NCBI GenBank assembly: GCA_019752115.1
Contig: JAIEMN010000022.1
Coordinates: 62,001-126,000 of the forward strand
Length of the DNA stretch: 64,000 bases
Reading direction: 5' to 3'
DNA from: Gemmatimonadaceae bacterium
GTDB lineage: Bacteria; Gemmatimonadota; Gemmatimonadetes; Gemmatimonadales; Gemmatimonadaceae
Shown here: piece after piece, positions 8,141-16,524 of the stretch
Layout: every line of letters begins with the position of its first letter
How positions within the stretch are numbered: position 1 is the first letter of the stretch
Notes under the pieces: generated by a model
What the model was told of the DNA's origin: nothing
Seen by the model: only the letters and a program-made list of their open reading frames with translations
The model's database searches: none
Position numbers and translations under genes: made by a program

Positions 8141-8983
8141 ATGCCATCCCGAATCACGGTGGCGCTGGGCGCATGCGCGCTTGGCACACTCCTCCTTGCG
8201 GGCGCCCCACGCGTGGGGTTTGCCCAAACCGACTATTACAACACCGACGCCGGTCGCCCGATACGCGTCGAGGATGCGTACGCGATCGAGCGACGTGCGC
8301 TCGAACTGCAGGTCGCGCCGCTGCGCCTGGAGCGTCCGCGCGCCGGCGCGTATCGCTGGGGGCTCGAGCCCGAACTCGCCCTCGGGCTGCTTCCGCGAAC
8401 GCAACTCGAGATCGGTCTGCCGCTGGTGCACGCCGAATCGCGCGCGGGCACGCGCATCAGTGCGCTCGGCGGACTCGATGTCCGTGCGCTCTATAACCTG
8501 AACGCCGAAACGCAGTGGCCGGCGCTGGCCATCGCCGGTGAGGTCGTGCTCCCGGTGGGCGGACTCGCGCCGGCACGCGCCATTCCGAGTCTCAAGGCGA
8601 TTGCCACCCGAACGTGGCCGTGGGCGCGCCTGCACGCCAATGCGCAGATCACCTTCGCCAACGCCAGCGACGTCGCGCCGCTGACCAACGTCACCACGCA
8701 CGCGCCCGCCAACGCCGAGTTTACCCGGTGGATGGGCGGGCTCGCCATCGACCACACGCTCGCGCTGCACTCGGCGCTGCTCACCGCCGAGCTAGTGGCC
8801 AGCCAGCCGTTGGAGCGCCTCGCGGCCACGCGCTGGGATGCCGCCAGCGGCGTCCGCTATCAGCTGAGCCCCCGTATCGCGTTCGATGCGGGCGCCGGCT
8901 ATCGCTTGCGCGGTGATGATCCCGGCTGGTTTCTGACCAGCGGCGCGGCTATCGCGGTTGGCCTTCCCCGCGGAGGACGTTGA
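8141..8983 (+). CDS. Outer-membrane beta-barrel-like protein (MetA/transporter type)
   Basis: 280 residues with a Sec signal peptide ending GFAQ|TDYY. The mature protein is made of alternating amphipathic strands (ELALGLLPRTQLEIGLPLVHAE, LAIAGEVVLPVGG, GVRYQLSPRIAFDAGAGYRL) and ends in a short strand, in the style of the outer-membrane family annotated as MetA-pathway of phenol degradation. It could be a channel or a barrel lacking transport. ATG 8141 gives a normal signal peptide; upstream in-frame codons do not. It is 83 nt after the His-rich gene and its stop is 3 nt before the next start, so the two are cotranscribed. Confidence 0.6.
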   Translation: MPSRITVALGACALGTLLLAGAPRVGFAQTDYYNTDAGRPIRVEDAYAIERRALELQVAPLRLERPRAGAYRWGLEPELALGLLPRTQLEIGLPLVHAESRAGTRISALGGLDVRALYNLNAETQWPALAIAGEVVLPVGGLAPARAIPSLKAIATRTWPWARLHANAQITFANASDVAPLTNVTTHAPANAEFTRWMGGLAIDHTLALHSALLTAELVASQPLERLAATRWDAASGVRYQLSPRIAFDAGAGYRLRGDDPGWFLTSGAAIAVGLPRGGR

Positions 8984-8985
8984 TC

Positions 8986-10233
8986 ATGGCACCAATGCAT
9001 CGACTGCACCGCGCCATCGGCCTTGGCGTGGGCCTCGCGGCGGCCCTGCACGGGACTGCCGGCACGCTCTCGGCCCAGTGGTCCACGACGTACGAGCAGT
9101 TCTACCTGCCGGCGTCGCACAACTGGCAGTTCCGCACCCACTACGCCAGCGCCGACCGTCTGTTCAACGCGTTCGACTTTGGCCATGCGATTCTGTACGA
9201 AACGCTCTGGGGCAAGCCGCGCGCGCCGGTGAGCGAACTGGAGCAGCGCCGCTACGATCAGCTCACGCGACGCATTCTGCTCAATCCGCCTCGCCTGCCG
9301 CTCGAAGAGGCAGCGATCGAGCCGCGCTATGCACGGTTGGCGCCGGAGGCGAAGGTGATGTTCGACTGGGCGCACCTGCTCCATCGGCAGCTGTACGATG
9401 TCCTCGCCGATGAGCGACTTACGTGGGCGGCGCGGGACGCCGAGGTCGCGCGCCTGATCCGCTACTATCGCTCGCGTCCGGATCTCGCCTTCAGCAGCAA
9501 GCCCAAGACGATGCGCCTGATGCAGGAGCAGCCATATTCGCTCGCCTTCCGCAGGACGTATCCCAAGTTCAACGGGCTGATCTGGGCGTATCACTGGCTG
9601 CAGATGGGGCTCTACGAACCGCTGATGCGCGGCCAGAGCCCTGTCGACAAGCAAGCGATGATCCGGGCCACGGTCGCGCGCTTCTTCCAGATGCTCACCG
9701 ACGCGCCGAACACGCTCCCGCATCAGATGCCCATGACGGTGGCCGTTGCGCCGCGCTTCGCGGAACGGTACCCCGAGGCGTCGATCATTTTCGACAACTT
9801 GCACTCGATGCACGATGTGGTGTCCGACATCCTCGCGAATCCGGCGGTGCCGCGCGACCGCAAGCGCGCCGAGATTCTCAAGGCGGCGCGGGCGTATCGC
9901 GACGACACCACCGAGGTGATGAGCGTGGCGGCGTGGCGCACCATGTCGGTGCAGATGGGGATCGAGAACATGGGTGGCCCGGCGGTGGGGTTCCTCCCCG
10001 ACCTCCCGCAGCCGACCGTCACCGCCGGTGCCGTCATGCAGCACGACCCGATAACCGGGGCGATGACCGGGTTTGCCAGCGGCGCGTCCGTGGGCGGCGG
10101 GATGGACCACAGCCATCATCACATGCCTGAGGCGCCGGCGGCGCCGATGACCATGCTGAGCCAGCCGGTGCTCGACGCGCTGCAGGCGCTCTTCAGGGCG
10201 CTTGCCCGCGCACTGCCGCCAGCGCTTCTCTGA
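8986..10233 (+). CDS. Exported protein of unknown function
   Basis: About 415 residues with a signal peptide ending LSAQ|WSTT. The body is helical and Tyr/Arg/Met-rich, with paired His motifs (DWAHLLHRQLYDV, NLHSMHDVVSD) and a His/Met patch near the C-terminus (GMDHSHHHMPEAP). I recognise no family. The pattern suggests metal or haem contact, as for the His-rich protein two genes upstream, but no CXXCH haem site is present. An SD-like GGAGGA lies at 8972-8977. It is the last gene of the 7150-10233 group and its 3' end overlaps the convergent kinase gene by 41 bases. Confidence 0.6.
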   Translation: MAPMHRLHRAIGLGVGLAAALHGTAGTLSAQWSTTYEQFYLPASHNWQFRTHYASADRLFNAFDFGHAILYETLWGKPRAPVSELEQRRYDQLTRRILLNPPRLPLEEAAIEPRYARLAPEAKVMFDWAHLLHRQLYDVLADERLTWAARDAEVARLIRYYRSRPDLAFSSKPKTMRLMQEQPYSLAFRRTYPKFNGLIWAYHWLQMGLYEPLMRGQSPVDKQAMIRATVARFFQMLTDAPNTLPHQMPMTVAVAPRFAERYPEASIIFDNLHSMHDVVSDILANPAVPRDRKRAEILKAARAYRDDTTEVMSVAAWRTMSVQMGIENMGGPAVGFLPDLPQPTVTAGAVMQHDPITGAMTGFASGASVGGGMDHSHHHMPEAPAAPMTMLSQPVLDALQALFRALARALPPALL

Positions 10234-12128
10234 GCCGCGCACTGGTGAAGGGCTTGTCGAGGAACTGATCGAACGCGGTCGCCTCGGCGAGCCCTTCGTC
10301 GGCATAGCCCGACGCAAACACGATCGGAAACGTCGGCGTGTGCGCCCGCACCGCCTTCGCGAACTCCGGCCCGCTCATGCGCGGCATCCGGATGTCGGTG
10401 ACGATCACGTCGATCTCCTCACGGTGCTCGCGCCAGGTCGCGAGTGCTTCCGCACCATCACCGGCCTCGACCACGCGAAAGCCGAGGACTTGGAGCATCC
10501 GTCGGATCGCGGTGCGCACGGCCGGCTCGTCTTCGGCGAGCAGGGCGGTGCCCTGCGGCTCCGCAATCGCCGGTTGTGATCCCGACATGCGCCGCGGCGC
10601 CATCTCGATCTGCTCGGGGAAGCGGAGCCGGACCGTGGTCCCCATGCCGAGTTGGGAGGTGAGCTCCACGGCCCCACCGAGCTGCTGCATGATGCCATGC
10701 ACCGTGGAGAGCCCGAGGCCATGGGCGCTGCCGACCGGCTTGGTGGTGAAGAACGGTTCGAAGGCCCGCGCGAGCACCGCGGGGCTCATGCCACTCCCGG
10801 TGTCGGACACCTCGAGTTCGACGCAGGGCCCGAGCGTGAGTCCCGGCCACTCCGTCTGTTCTTCCGGCTGGTGCACCACGTGCCGCGTGGTGATGGTGAT
10901 CGAGGGTGCCTGTGCCGCCGGCACCGCCAGACACGCATCCCGTGCATTGAAGATGAGCGCGAGGAGCACCTGTCCGATGAGTCCGGCGTCGCCCTGAATC
11001 GTGGGATCCTCGGTCGCGAGCGTGACCTCCACCGGCACCCGGTCGCCCACGACCCGCCGCAGCATGGGGGTGATGCGACGCAGCAGTTCGTTCAGGTGGA
11101 GCGCGGATCTGGAACGTTTGCCGCTTGCTGAAGGCGAGCAGCTGGGCCACGAGCGCGCGCGCCTGCGCCGCCGCGATCTCGATGTCATTGAGATCGTGAT
11201 CCAGCTCGCCCGGCGCCTGCTTATGCTGGCGCGCGAACTCCACCGCGCCGATGAGCACCGTGAGCAGGTTGTTGAAGTCATGGGCAATGCCACCGGCGAG
11301 TTGCCCCATCGCCTCCAGCTTGCTCGCCTCCTGCGCCGCCGCCTCGAGCCGCACCCGTTCGGTCTCATCGCGGGCAATCACCAGCCGCGCCGGCCGGCCT
11401 TCCCACTCCATGTCGCTGGCCACGACATGCACGATCCGGATGGCGCCATCCTTCGTGCAGTGCCGCACGCGGGCGTCGGTCCGCGGCTGCTCCACATACC
11501 GGTGCTCGAGAAACGCGGCCCGATCTTCGGCCGGGCGAATGTCCAGCGCCGTGAGCTGCAGGAACTCGTCGCGCGTCCAGCCATACGCCGCCACCGCCGC
11601 TTCGTTGACCTCCAGGATCCGCAACGATTCGCGCTCGAGCACCAGCATCGGGACCGGATTCTTGTCGAAGAGCAAGGCGAACTGCTCGGCATGATAGACG
11701 CGCAGCTCGCGTTGCACGTCGGCGTCCTGCTGCCGCTGACGCCGCTCTGTGGCGTCCATGACGATGCCGGCCGCGCGCACCGGCGTATCGCCATCGAACT
11801 CGATCCGCCCGCGGGCCTCGATCCAGCGCTGCTGCCCGTCCACCGGTCGGTTGATGCGGTACTCGACGCTGTATTCGTGTCGCGTGCGCAGCGCCTCGTC
11901 GAACACGGCCTCCACATGGGCGCGATCGTCCGGATGCAGCAGCCAGAGGAAGAACTCGGGGGTGATCCGCGCGGTGTCGCTCACCCCAAACAACACGCGG
12001 TGCCCGTGATCCCACGACATCCGCTGCGTGCGCAGGTCCCACTCCCACGTGCCGGCGGACTCGAGCTTCAAGACCCGTCGGAGGCGCGCGAGCTCGCGAT
12101 CAGGCGAGAGACCAGACGTCATGGTCAT
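10193..12128 (-). pseudogene. Hybrid sensor histidine kinase (PAS-PAS-HisKA-HATPase-REC), frameshifted
   Basis: Upstream frame (from ATG 12128 or 12122): two PAS/PAC regions (TWEWDLRTQRMSWD.., VLERESLRILEVNEAAVAAYGW..), then the HisKA box LAGGIAHDFNNLLTVL and LVAQLLAFSKRQTFQIR. The reading then jumps to another frame: LHLNELLRRITPMLRRV, the HATPase motifs (NARDACLA, SDTGSGM, GLGLSTVHGIMQQLGG) and a receiver domain with phospho-acceptor in VIVTDIRMPRMSG and DKPF. The junction is at about 11102; deleting one base there joins QIR to LHLNELL. As written no single polypeptide carries both H and ATPase parts. Either a sequencing error or a real inactivating mutation. No flanking response-regulator gene. 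Confidence 0.8.
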
Positions 12129-12497
12129 TTCCCGGAGGAAGCCCCTGGGGAGGTGCGGGTGGGAACAGGTCAATCATGCCATCGCGGCGGGCTCGGGGGT
12201 GTCGGGCTTTCCCTGCTCATTCCGGCGAATGCATGCACCGACCCGTCATGCGGTGACGCACGGGGACTACGCTGCCGCCGACGCATTGCTGCCGTGCACG
12301 AATCACGTGCGGCGCGCGCGCCGAACATGAACACGCGCTCACGCAACACCGCATGACGTGGTGCATGCATCACCATGCACCGGCGTTTGGTCGCCATCAC
12401 CTGCGGCGCTAGAGGCGGCGCATCGCTTGCAACGTCGGGAGAGATACCTGCCGTGCGGACGCCGGTCCGCGTTCCTCCCCCGTTGCTGGAGTTTCCC
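12129..12497. other. 369-bp intergenic region between divergent genes
   Basis: No credible coding frame. It holds a perfect inverted repeat, GGTGCATG/CATGCACC with a 6-nt spacer, at 12360-12381, and a small hairpin GCGGAC-GCCG-GTCCGC at 12455-12470 in the leader of the PEP-CTERM gene. The first is a candidate regulator site; nothing else stands out. Confidence 0.45.
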
Positions 12498-13193
12498 ATG
12501 CAGTACCGTCTTTCCTCGTTCGCCGCACTCGCGGCGTGCATCGTGCTCCCGCTGCGCGCGGAAGCGCAGCTCACGCTGCTTGGACAGTCAGCCGCCACCG
12601 GCGGCGGACTCGGCGCCGTCGCCACCGTGCTCACGCTGCAGAGCTCGGGCAATACCACCAGCGAAAGCGGCTGCGTGGCGCCCGATGGCACAGCCACCTG
12701 CGGTTTTGCGAACGTCGGTGTCGGGACCGGCGCCAGTCAGACGCAAATTCAGCCCGTCTCGGCGTTTCCCGGCCTCACCGGCAGCAACTTCCGTCTCTTC
12801 CTCAACGCGGTCGAGCCGGGCAACGACAACACGATCACGGTGAACAACCTCGTCGTGCGTCTGTACAGCAGCGCGGGGGCCCAGGTGTTCAGCAGCCAGA
12901 ACCTGCCCAGCCCGATCACCCTGACCAACACCCTCAGCGGTGTTGGCAACTTCGGCTTCTTGTTCGGGCTGAGCGGCCCCGATGCGGCCGCGTTTCAGAC
13001 CGCGCTGACCGCCAGTCCGGCCGCGTCGATCGGCGTGGGGGCAAACATCACCAACGCGTCGGGTGGCCCGGAAACGACGAGCATCGGCGTCGGCCCGGGG
13101 GTCACCAGCGTGGTCCCGGAGCCGTCGACGTACCTGCTGATGGCGTCGGGGCTGGGCGGGCTCCTGCTGCTGCGCCGTAAGCGCATGGCCTGA
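12498..13193 (+). CDS. PEP-CTERM-sorted exported protein
   Basis: 231 residues: a signal peptide (MQYRLSSFAALAAC.. to AEAQ), a Gly/Thr/Ser-rich beta-type body with a CVAPDGTATC pair, and a textbook PEP-CTERM tail: VVPEPSTYLLMASGLGGLLLL followed by RRKRMA. Exosortase would cut at this tail and attach or release the protein at the surface, often with exopolysaccharide. No exosortase is in the window. ATG 12498 has a GGAG SD at 12488-12491. Single-gene unit, followed by a palindrome and a terminator. Confidence 0.85.
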   Translation: MQYRLSSFAALAACIVLPLRAEAQLTLLGQSAATGGGLGAVATVLTLQSSGNTTSESGCVAPDGTATCGFANVGVGTGASQTQIQPVSAFPGLTGSNFRLFLNAVEPGNDNTITVNNLVVRLYSSAGAQVFSSQNLPSPITLTNTLSGVGNFGFLFGLSGPDAAAFQTALTASPAASIGVGANITNASGGPETTSIGVGPGVTSVVPEPSTYLLMASGLGGLLLLRRKRMA

Positions 13194-13203
13194 ATGGGGT
13201 TCC

Positions 13204-13238
13204 GGTGACGTACGTCACCGCGTAGTGCGATACGTCAC
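13204..13238. promoter_or_regulatory. Perfect 16-bp palindrome with a downstream half-site
   Basis: GGTGACGTACGTCACC (13204-13219) is fully palindromic; its half TACGTCAC recurs at 13231-13238, exactly 20 bp after the first TACGTCAC (13211). Spacing of two helical turns suggests a dimeric DNA-binding regulator. It lies about 110 bp before the Ser/Thr kinase start and just after the PEP-CTERM stop. Confidence 0.5.
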
Positions 13239-13249
13239 ATGGATGATCC

Positions 13250-13276
13250 AAGGGGCGCCGACTTTCGGCGCCCCTT
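13250..13276 (+). terminator. Intrinsic terminator after PEP-CTERM gene
   Basis: AAGGGGCGCCGA, loop CTT, TCGGCGCCCCTT: a perfect 12-bp GC-rich stem with a 3-nt loop, without a long T run. Position 57 nt after the stop codon supports a terminator. Confidence 0.65.
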
Positions 13277-13313
13277 CACCGTTTCAGCCATGGAAGCAGT
13301 CCCGACCATTGGC

Positions 13314-13319
13314 TACCTT
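13314..13319 (+). promoter_or_regulatory. -10-like TACCTT, leaderless start of kinase gene
   Basis: GGCTACCTT ends 7 nt before the ATG at 13327 and no SD is present. If the hexamer is a -10, transcription starts at or beside the start codon. Confidence 0.45.
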
Positions 13320-13326
13320 TTTCCCA

Positions 13327-14424
13327 ATGTCCGCCTCGCCACCGACCTTCGATCTGCGAGAGCAACTGCAGCGCCATCTGGGGGAGACCTTCCTCCTCGA
13401 TCGCGAGCTGCGCGGAGGCGGCAGCGCCCGGGTCTTTCTGGCGACGGAGATCGCCCTCGAGCGGCGCGTCGTGCTCAAGGTGCTCCCCCCCGATGTGTCA
13501 CGGGGCGTCGACGCCGAACGGTTCCGGCGCGAGATCCTGTTCGTGGCGCGGCTCCAGCATCCGCATCTCGTGCCGCTGCTCAACGCCGGGACGGTGACGC
13601 TCGACAACCGCGGTGAACTCCGGTGGTTCAGCATGCCCTTCGTGGAAGGGCAGTCGGTGCGCGACCTGCTGCAGCGCGAAGCCCTCGCCATGAGCGACGT
13701 GCTGCGCCTGCTGCGCGAGCTCGCCTCGGCGTTGGCGTACGCGCACAGTCGCGGCATCGTGCATCGGGACATCAAGCCCGAAAACATGTTGTTGAGCGAC
13801 GGCGTCTCCATGATCGCCGACTTTGGCGTCGCAAAGGCGCTCGACAATGCGGCCACGATTGGCCCTGATGGGAAGCGCGTCACCACGACGAGCACCGTCC
13901 TCGGGACTCCAGCCTACATGGCGCCCGAGCAGATCGTGTCGGCCACGGTCGTCGATCATCGGGCAGACATCTACGCGTTCGGCTGCGTGGCGTACGAGCT
14001 CTTCACCGGTGCGCCGCCGCTGTTGCGCGATTCCTTGCGCGCGACCCTCGCCGCGCAGGTCTCCGATGCCCCGGTGCCGATTCTCGAGAAGCGCCCGGAA
14101 CTCGCGCCCTCGCTGGCCGAGGTCATCATGCGCTGCCTCGAAAAGGATCCGAATCGGCGGCTGGCCTCGGCGTCCACCATCGTGAAGACGCTCGACGAGC
14201 TCACGCAGACCGCGCACATCAGCGGCGCCTTCACGGCCGTCCGGCCGGCGGCGGCACCGCCGCTCGAAACGCCTGCGCCCCCTGCTCCGGCGGCGCCCCC
14301 GGCGCCGACCCCACCCGACACGCCGGTGCACTCCACCGCACGCTCGGGGCTCACCGTGCTCGGCCTCGCCTTCGCCGCCATCGCGACGATTGCCGCGGTG
14401 ACCTGGTTCCTCAATCGCGGCTGA
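13327..14424 (+). CDS. Hanks-type Ser/Thr protein kinase with C-terminal membrane anchor
   Basis: 365 residues. Kinase subdomains in order: glycine loop LRGGGSARVFLA, catalytic Lys51 (VVLKVLPP), catalytic loop VHRDIKPEN near residue 146, DFGVAK near 165, activation segment GTPAYMAPEQ, and the APE/R-containing C lobe. A Pro/Ala-rich linker follows and a single membrane helix (SGLTVLGLAFAAIATIAAV) ends two residues before the stop, so there is no external sensor domain. ATG 13327 is chosen since MSASPP starts directly before the kinase fold and a TACCTT hexamer precedes it. The PP2C phosphatase at 20.5-21.4 kb could reverse its action; that link is inference. Confidence 0.92.
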   Translation: MSASPPTFDLREQLQRHLGETFLLDRELRGGGSARVFLATEIALERRVVLKVLPPDVSRGVDAERFRREILFVARLQHPHLVPLLNAGTVTLDNRGELRWFSMPFVEGQSVRDLLQREALAMSDVLRLLRELASALAYAHSRGIVHRDIKPENMLLSDGVSMIADFGVAKALDNAATIGPDGKRVTTTSTVLGTPAYMAPEQIVSATVVDHRADIYAFGCVAYELFTGAPPLLRDSLRATLAAQVSDAPVPILEKRPELAPSLAEVIMRCLEKDPNRRLASASTIVKTLDELTQTAHISGAFTAVRPAAAPPLETPAPPAPAAPPAPTPPDTPVHSTARSGLTVLGLAFAAIATIAAVTWFLNRG

Positions 14425-14494
14425 ATCGTCCGCGGCTTGCGAGCGAACGGGACGCGGCGGACATTCCCCTCGGCCCCGACCGTGGAGTGTGTTG

Positions 14495-14923
14495 ATGAAC
14501 CCAATGGCAATCAGTCGCCGCCGAGCGCTGCTCACGGCGGCGGCCTCGCTGCTGGCCGGTGTCTTTCCGTGGCGACGCGTGCAGGCGCAGCAGGCCGGGG
14601 CGCCGTTCCATCCAACGCCGCGCAAGGGAATCACCGCGGCCAAAGTGCTCACCGCGGCGGAGCTCACGAAATCTCCGGGGCTGATCGCGCTCTTCGATGG
14701 GATTCGCGAGATCCCCCACATCGTGGACGGCATCGGCTGTCATTGCGGCTGTGCGCTGCTGGTGGAGACGCACTACTCCCTCCTCAGCTGCTACGAGACC
14801 GAGAACGCGATGGCCAAGATCTGCCCCATCTGTCAGGGCGAGGGGCGCGTCGCGGTCCGCCTCGCCAAGGCCGGCAAGACCCTCGACGAGATCCGCGAAG
14901 CCATCGACGCCCAATTCGGATGA
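14495..14923 (+). CDS. PCYCGC-type exported Cys-rich protein
   Basis: 142 residues. The N-terminus has a twin-Arg-like ISRRRALLTAAASLLAG signal. The mature part has the Cys cluster GCHCGC, then LLSCYE and KICPICQGE, matching proteins described by the PCYCGC motif. The Cys spacing suggests metal or Fe-S binding outside the cytoplasm. GGAG at 14484-14487 precedes ATG 14495. It shares four bases (ATGA) with the DUF2911 gene, so the two are translationally coupled. Confidence 0.7.
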   Translation: MNPMAISRRRALLTAAASLLAGVFPWRRVQAQQAGAPFHPTPRKGITAAKVLTAAELTKSPGLIALFDGIREIPHIVDGIGCHCGCALLVETHYSLLSCYETENAMAKICPICQGEGRVAVRLAKAGKTLDEIREAIDAQFG

Positions 14924-15837
14924 TCATGCACCTGCCTGGCCGTACCACCCTGCAGGCGCTGATGGTCAGCGTCGCGCTCAGCACCCCGCTCACGTCGAGC
15001 GACGCCCAGATTCGCGCGAGCGAACTGCAATCGATCGCCCAGACCGTGGACGGCACCACGCTGCGGGTCACGTACTCGCGCCCGCGGCTGCGCGGACGCA
15101 CCGTCGTCTTCGGCACCAAGGCGGTGCAGTGGGGCGAGGTGTGGACGCCCGGTGCCAACTACGCCACGGTGCTGGACGTCGACCGGGATGTCACCATGGG
15201 TGGCGTCGCCGTCCCCAAGGGCAAGTACGGCATCTGGATGATCGTCTCGCGCGACTCCACCTGGACGATGCTGCTCGATCCGAAATGGAAGCAGTTTCAC
15301 ACCGAGCATCCCAAGCCCAACGACACCCAGCTGCGTGTGCCGGTGCGCGCGAACCCGCGCGCCGCCACGACCGAGGAGGTGCTGACCTTCTCGTTTCCGT
15401 CGGTCAGCGCCCGCGGTGGGACGCTGGCGATGCAATGGGCGCGGATGCGGCTGACCGTCCCCTTTCAGGTCACGCCCACGCTTTCGGAGAAGCTACCGGA
15501 AGCGGAGGCGCGACCGTATGTCGGCACCTATGTGCTCGATTCGCTGGGCAAGGCGATGGGCAAGCTCATCGTCACCTACGCCGACGGCGGACTCAAGGCC
15601 CGCTTCGACCCGAACGATGGGTACTTCAACACCTTCGCGCTCATGCGAACGGGGCGGAACCTGTTCACGGTGGGGCTGTTCGAAGCGGCTGAGGTGTACG
15701 CCGGCGGCGAGATCTATGAGGTGCTCAAGCCGGACCTGCAGCTCACCTTCACCCTGAGCGGCGGCAGCGTGACCCTGGAGATGCGCGACGACAATGACGC
15801 GCTGTGGTTCAGCGGAAAACGGGCGCCCGAGCGCTAA
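14920..15837 (+). CDS. DUF2911 exported protein
   Basis: 305 residues with a signal peptide ending SSDAQ|IRAS. The core YSRPRLRGRTVVFG, WGEVWTPGANYATVLDVDRDV and VPKGKYGIWMIVSRDSTWTMLLD is the DUF2911 signature, common in Bacteroidota and Gemmatimonadota. The C-terminal third (ARPYVGTYVL.., DGGLKARF) looks like a small beta-barrel or DUF3471-like module. Function unknown. Starts at ATG 14920 overlapping the previous stop; an alternative ATG lies two codons on. Confidence 0.75.
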   Translation: MIMHLPGRTTLQALMVSVALSTPLTSSDAQIRASELQSIAQTVDGTTLRVTYSRPRLRGRTVVFGTKAVQWGEVWTPGANYATVLDVDRDVTMGGVAVPKGKYGIWMIVSRDSTWTMLLDPKWKQFHTEHPKPNDTQLRVPVRANPRAATTEEVLTFSFPSVSARGGTLAMQWARMRLTVPFQVTPTLSEKLPEAEARPYVGTYVLDSLGKAMGKLIVTYADGGLKARFDPNDGYFNTFALMRTGRNLFTVGLFEAAEVYAGGEIYEVLKPDLQLTFTLSGGSVTLEMRDDNDALWFSGKRAPER

Positions 15838-15895
15838 ACGCCCCGCCCCAGAACCGGCCGACGCCCCGTTTCTGACCTCCGGGCCCCGATCCCGC

Positions 15896-15926
15896 CTCGG
15901 ACGTCCGGTTCCCTCTGACGTCCGAG
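15896..15926. terminator. Inverted repeat in 179-bp gap before molybdoenzyme genes
   Basis: CTCGGACGTC and GACGTCCGAG are perfect 10-bp arms with an 11-nt spacer, 59 nt after the DUF2911 stop. No T run follows, so it may be a terminator or an operator for the iorA-like gene 90 nt downstream. Confidence 0.4.
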
Positions 15927-16016
15927 CCCCTCCCCCCTCCCATGGCGGTCCCGCCCGCCCCGGGCGAACTTTCGCAGGTTGCAGGTTTCCCTCCTCATCC
16001 CGCCGATATCCCGTCC

Positions 16017-16520
16017 ATGCCGATCACGCTCAAGGTCAACGGCAAGTCCCGCACGGTGGACGTTCCGCCCGAGATGCCCCTGCTGTGGGTGCTCCGCGAT
16101 GAACTCGATCTCAAAGGCACGAAGTTCGGCTGCGGCGTCTCGCGCTGTGGCGCGTGCACGGTGCACGTGAACGGCGTCGCCCAGCGCACCTGCACCATGC
16201 CGGTATCGCGCGCGGCGGGTGCCGAGGTCACGACCATCGAGGGGCTCTCGCCCGATGGCGCGCATGCGGTGCAGCAGGCGTGGGAGGAGCTCGATGTGCC
16301 GCAGTGCGGCTACTGTCAGGCCGGCCAGATGATGGCGGCGGCCTCGCTCCTGGCGAAGACGCCGAACCCCACCGATGCGCAGATCGACGACGCGCTGAAC
16401 ACCAACCTCTGCCGCTGCGCGACGTATCTGCGCATCCGCGCCGCTGTCCATCGCGCCGCCGAGATCAAGGCTGGCGGGGCCGCGGTGCCGGCGAGCGGCA
16501 AGTCGGGCAAGGAGGATTGA
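16017..16520 (+). CDS. [2Fe-2S] subunit of molybdenum hydroxylase (IorA-like)
   Basis: 167 residues, small electron-transfer subunit of the xanthine-oxidase family. The N-terminal plant-type cluster site [17 protein letters not shown] and its fourth Cys (RTC), and the C-terminal four-helix cluster site (CGYCQAG, LCRCATY) are both intact, giving two [2Fe-2S] clusters. It partners the large subunit 4 nt downstream. ATG 16017 ([10 protein letters not shown]) is chosen because the ferredoxin fold starts there; a longer frame upstream has no RBS. There is no FAD-subunit gene, as in isoquinoline oxidoreductase-type enzymes, which pass electrons to a cytochrome. Confidence 0.9.
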   Translation: MPITLKVNGKSRTVDVPPEMPLLWVLRDELDLKGTKFGCGVSRCGACTVHVNGVAQRTCTMPVSRAAGAEVTTIEGLSPDGAHAVQQAWEELDVPQCGYCQAGQMMAAASLLAKTPNPTDAQIDDALNTNLCRCATYLRIRAAVHRAAEIKAGGAAVPASGKSGKED

Positions 16521-16524
16521 GGCC

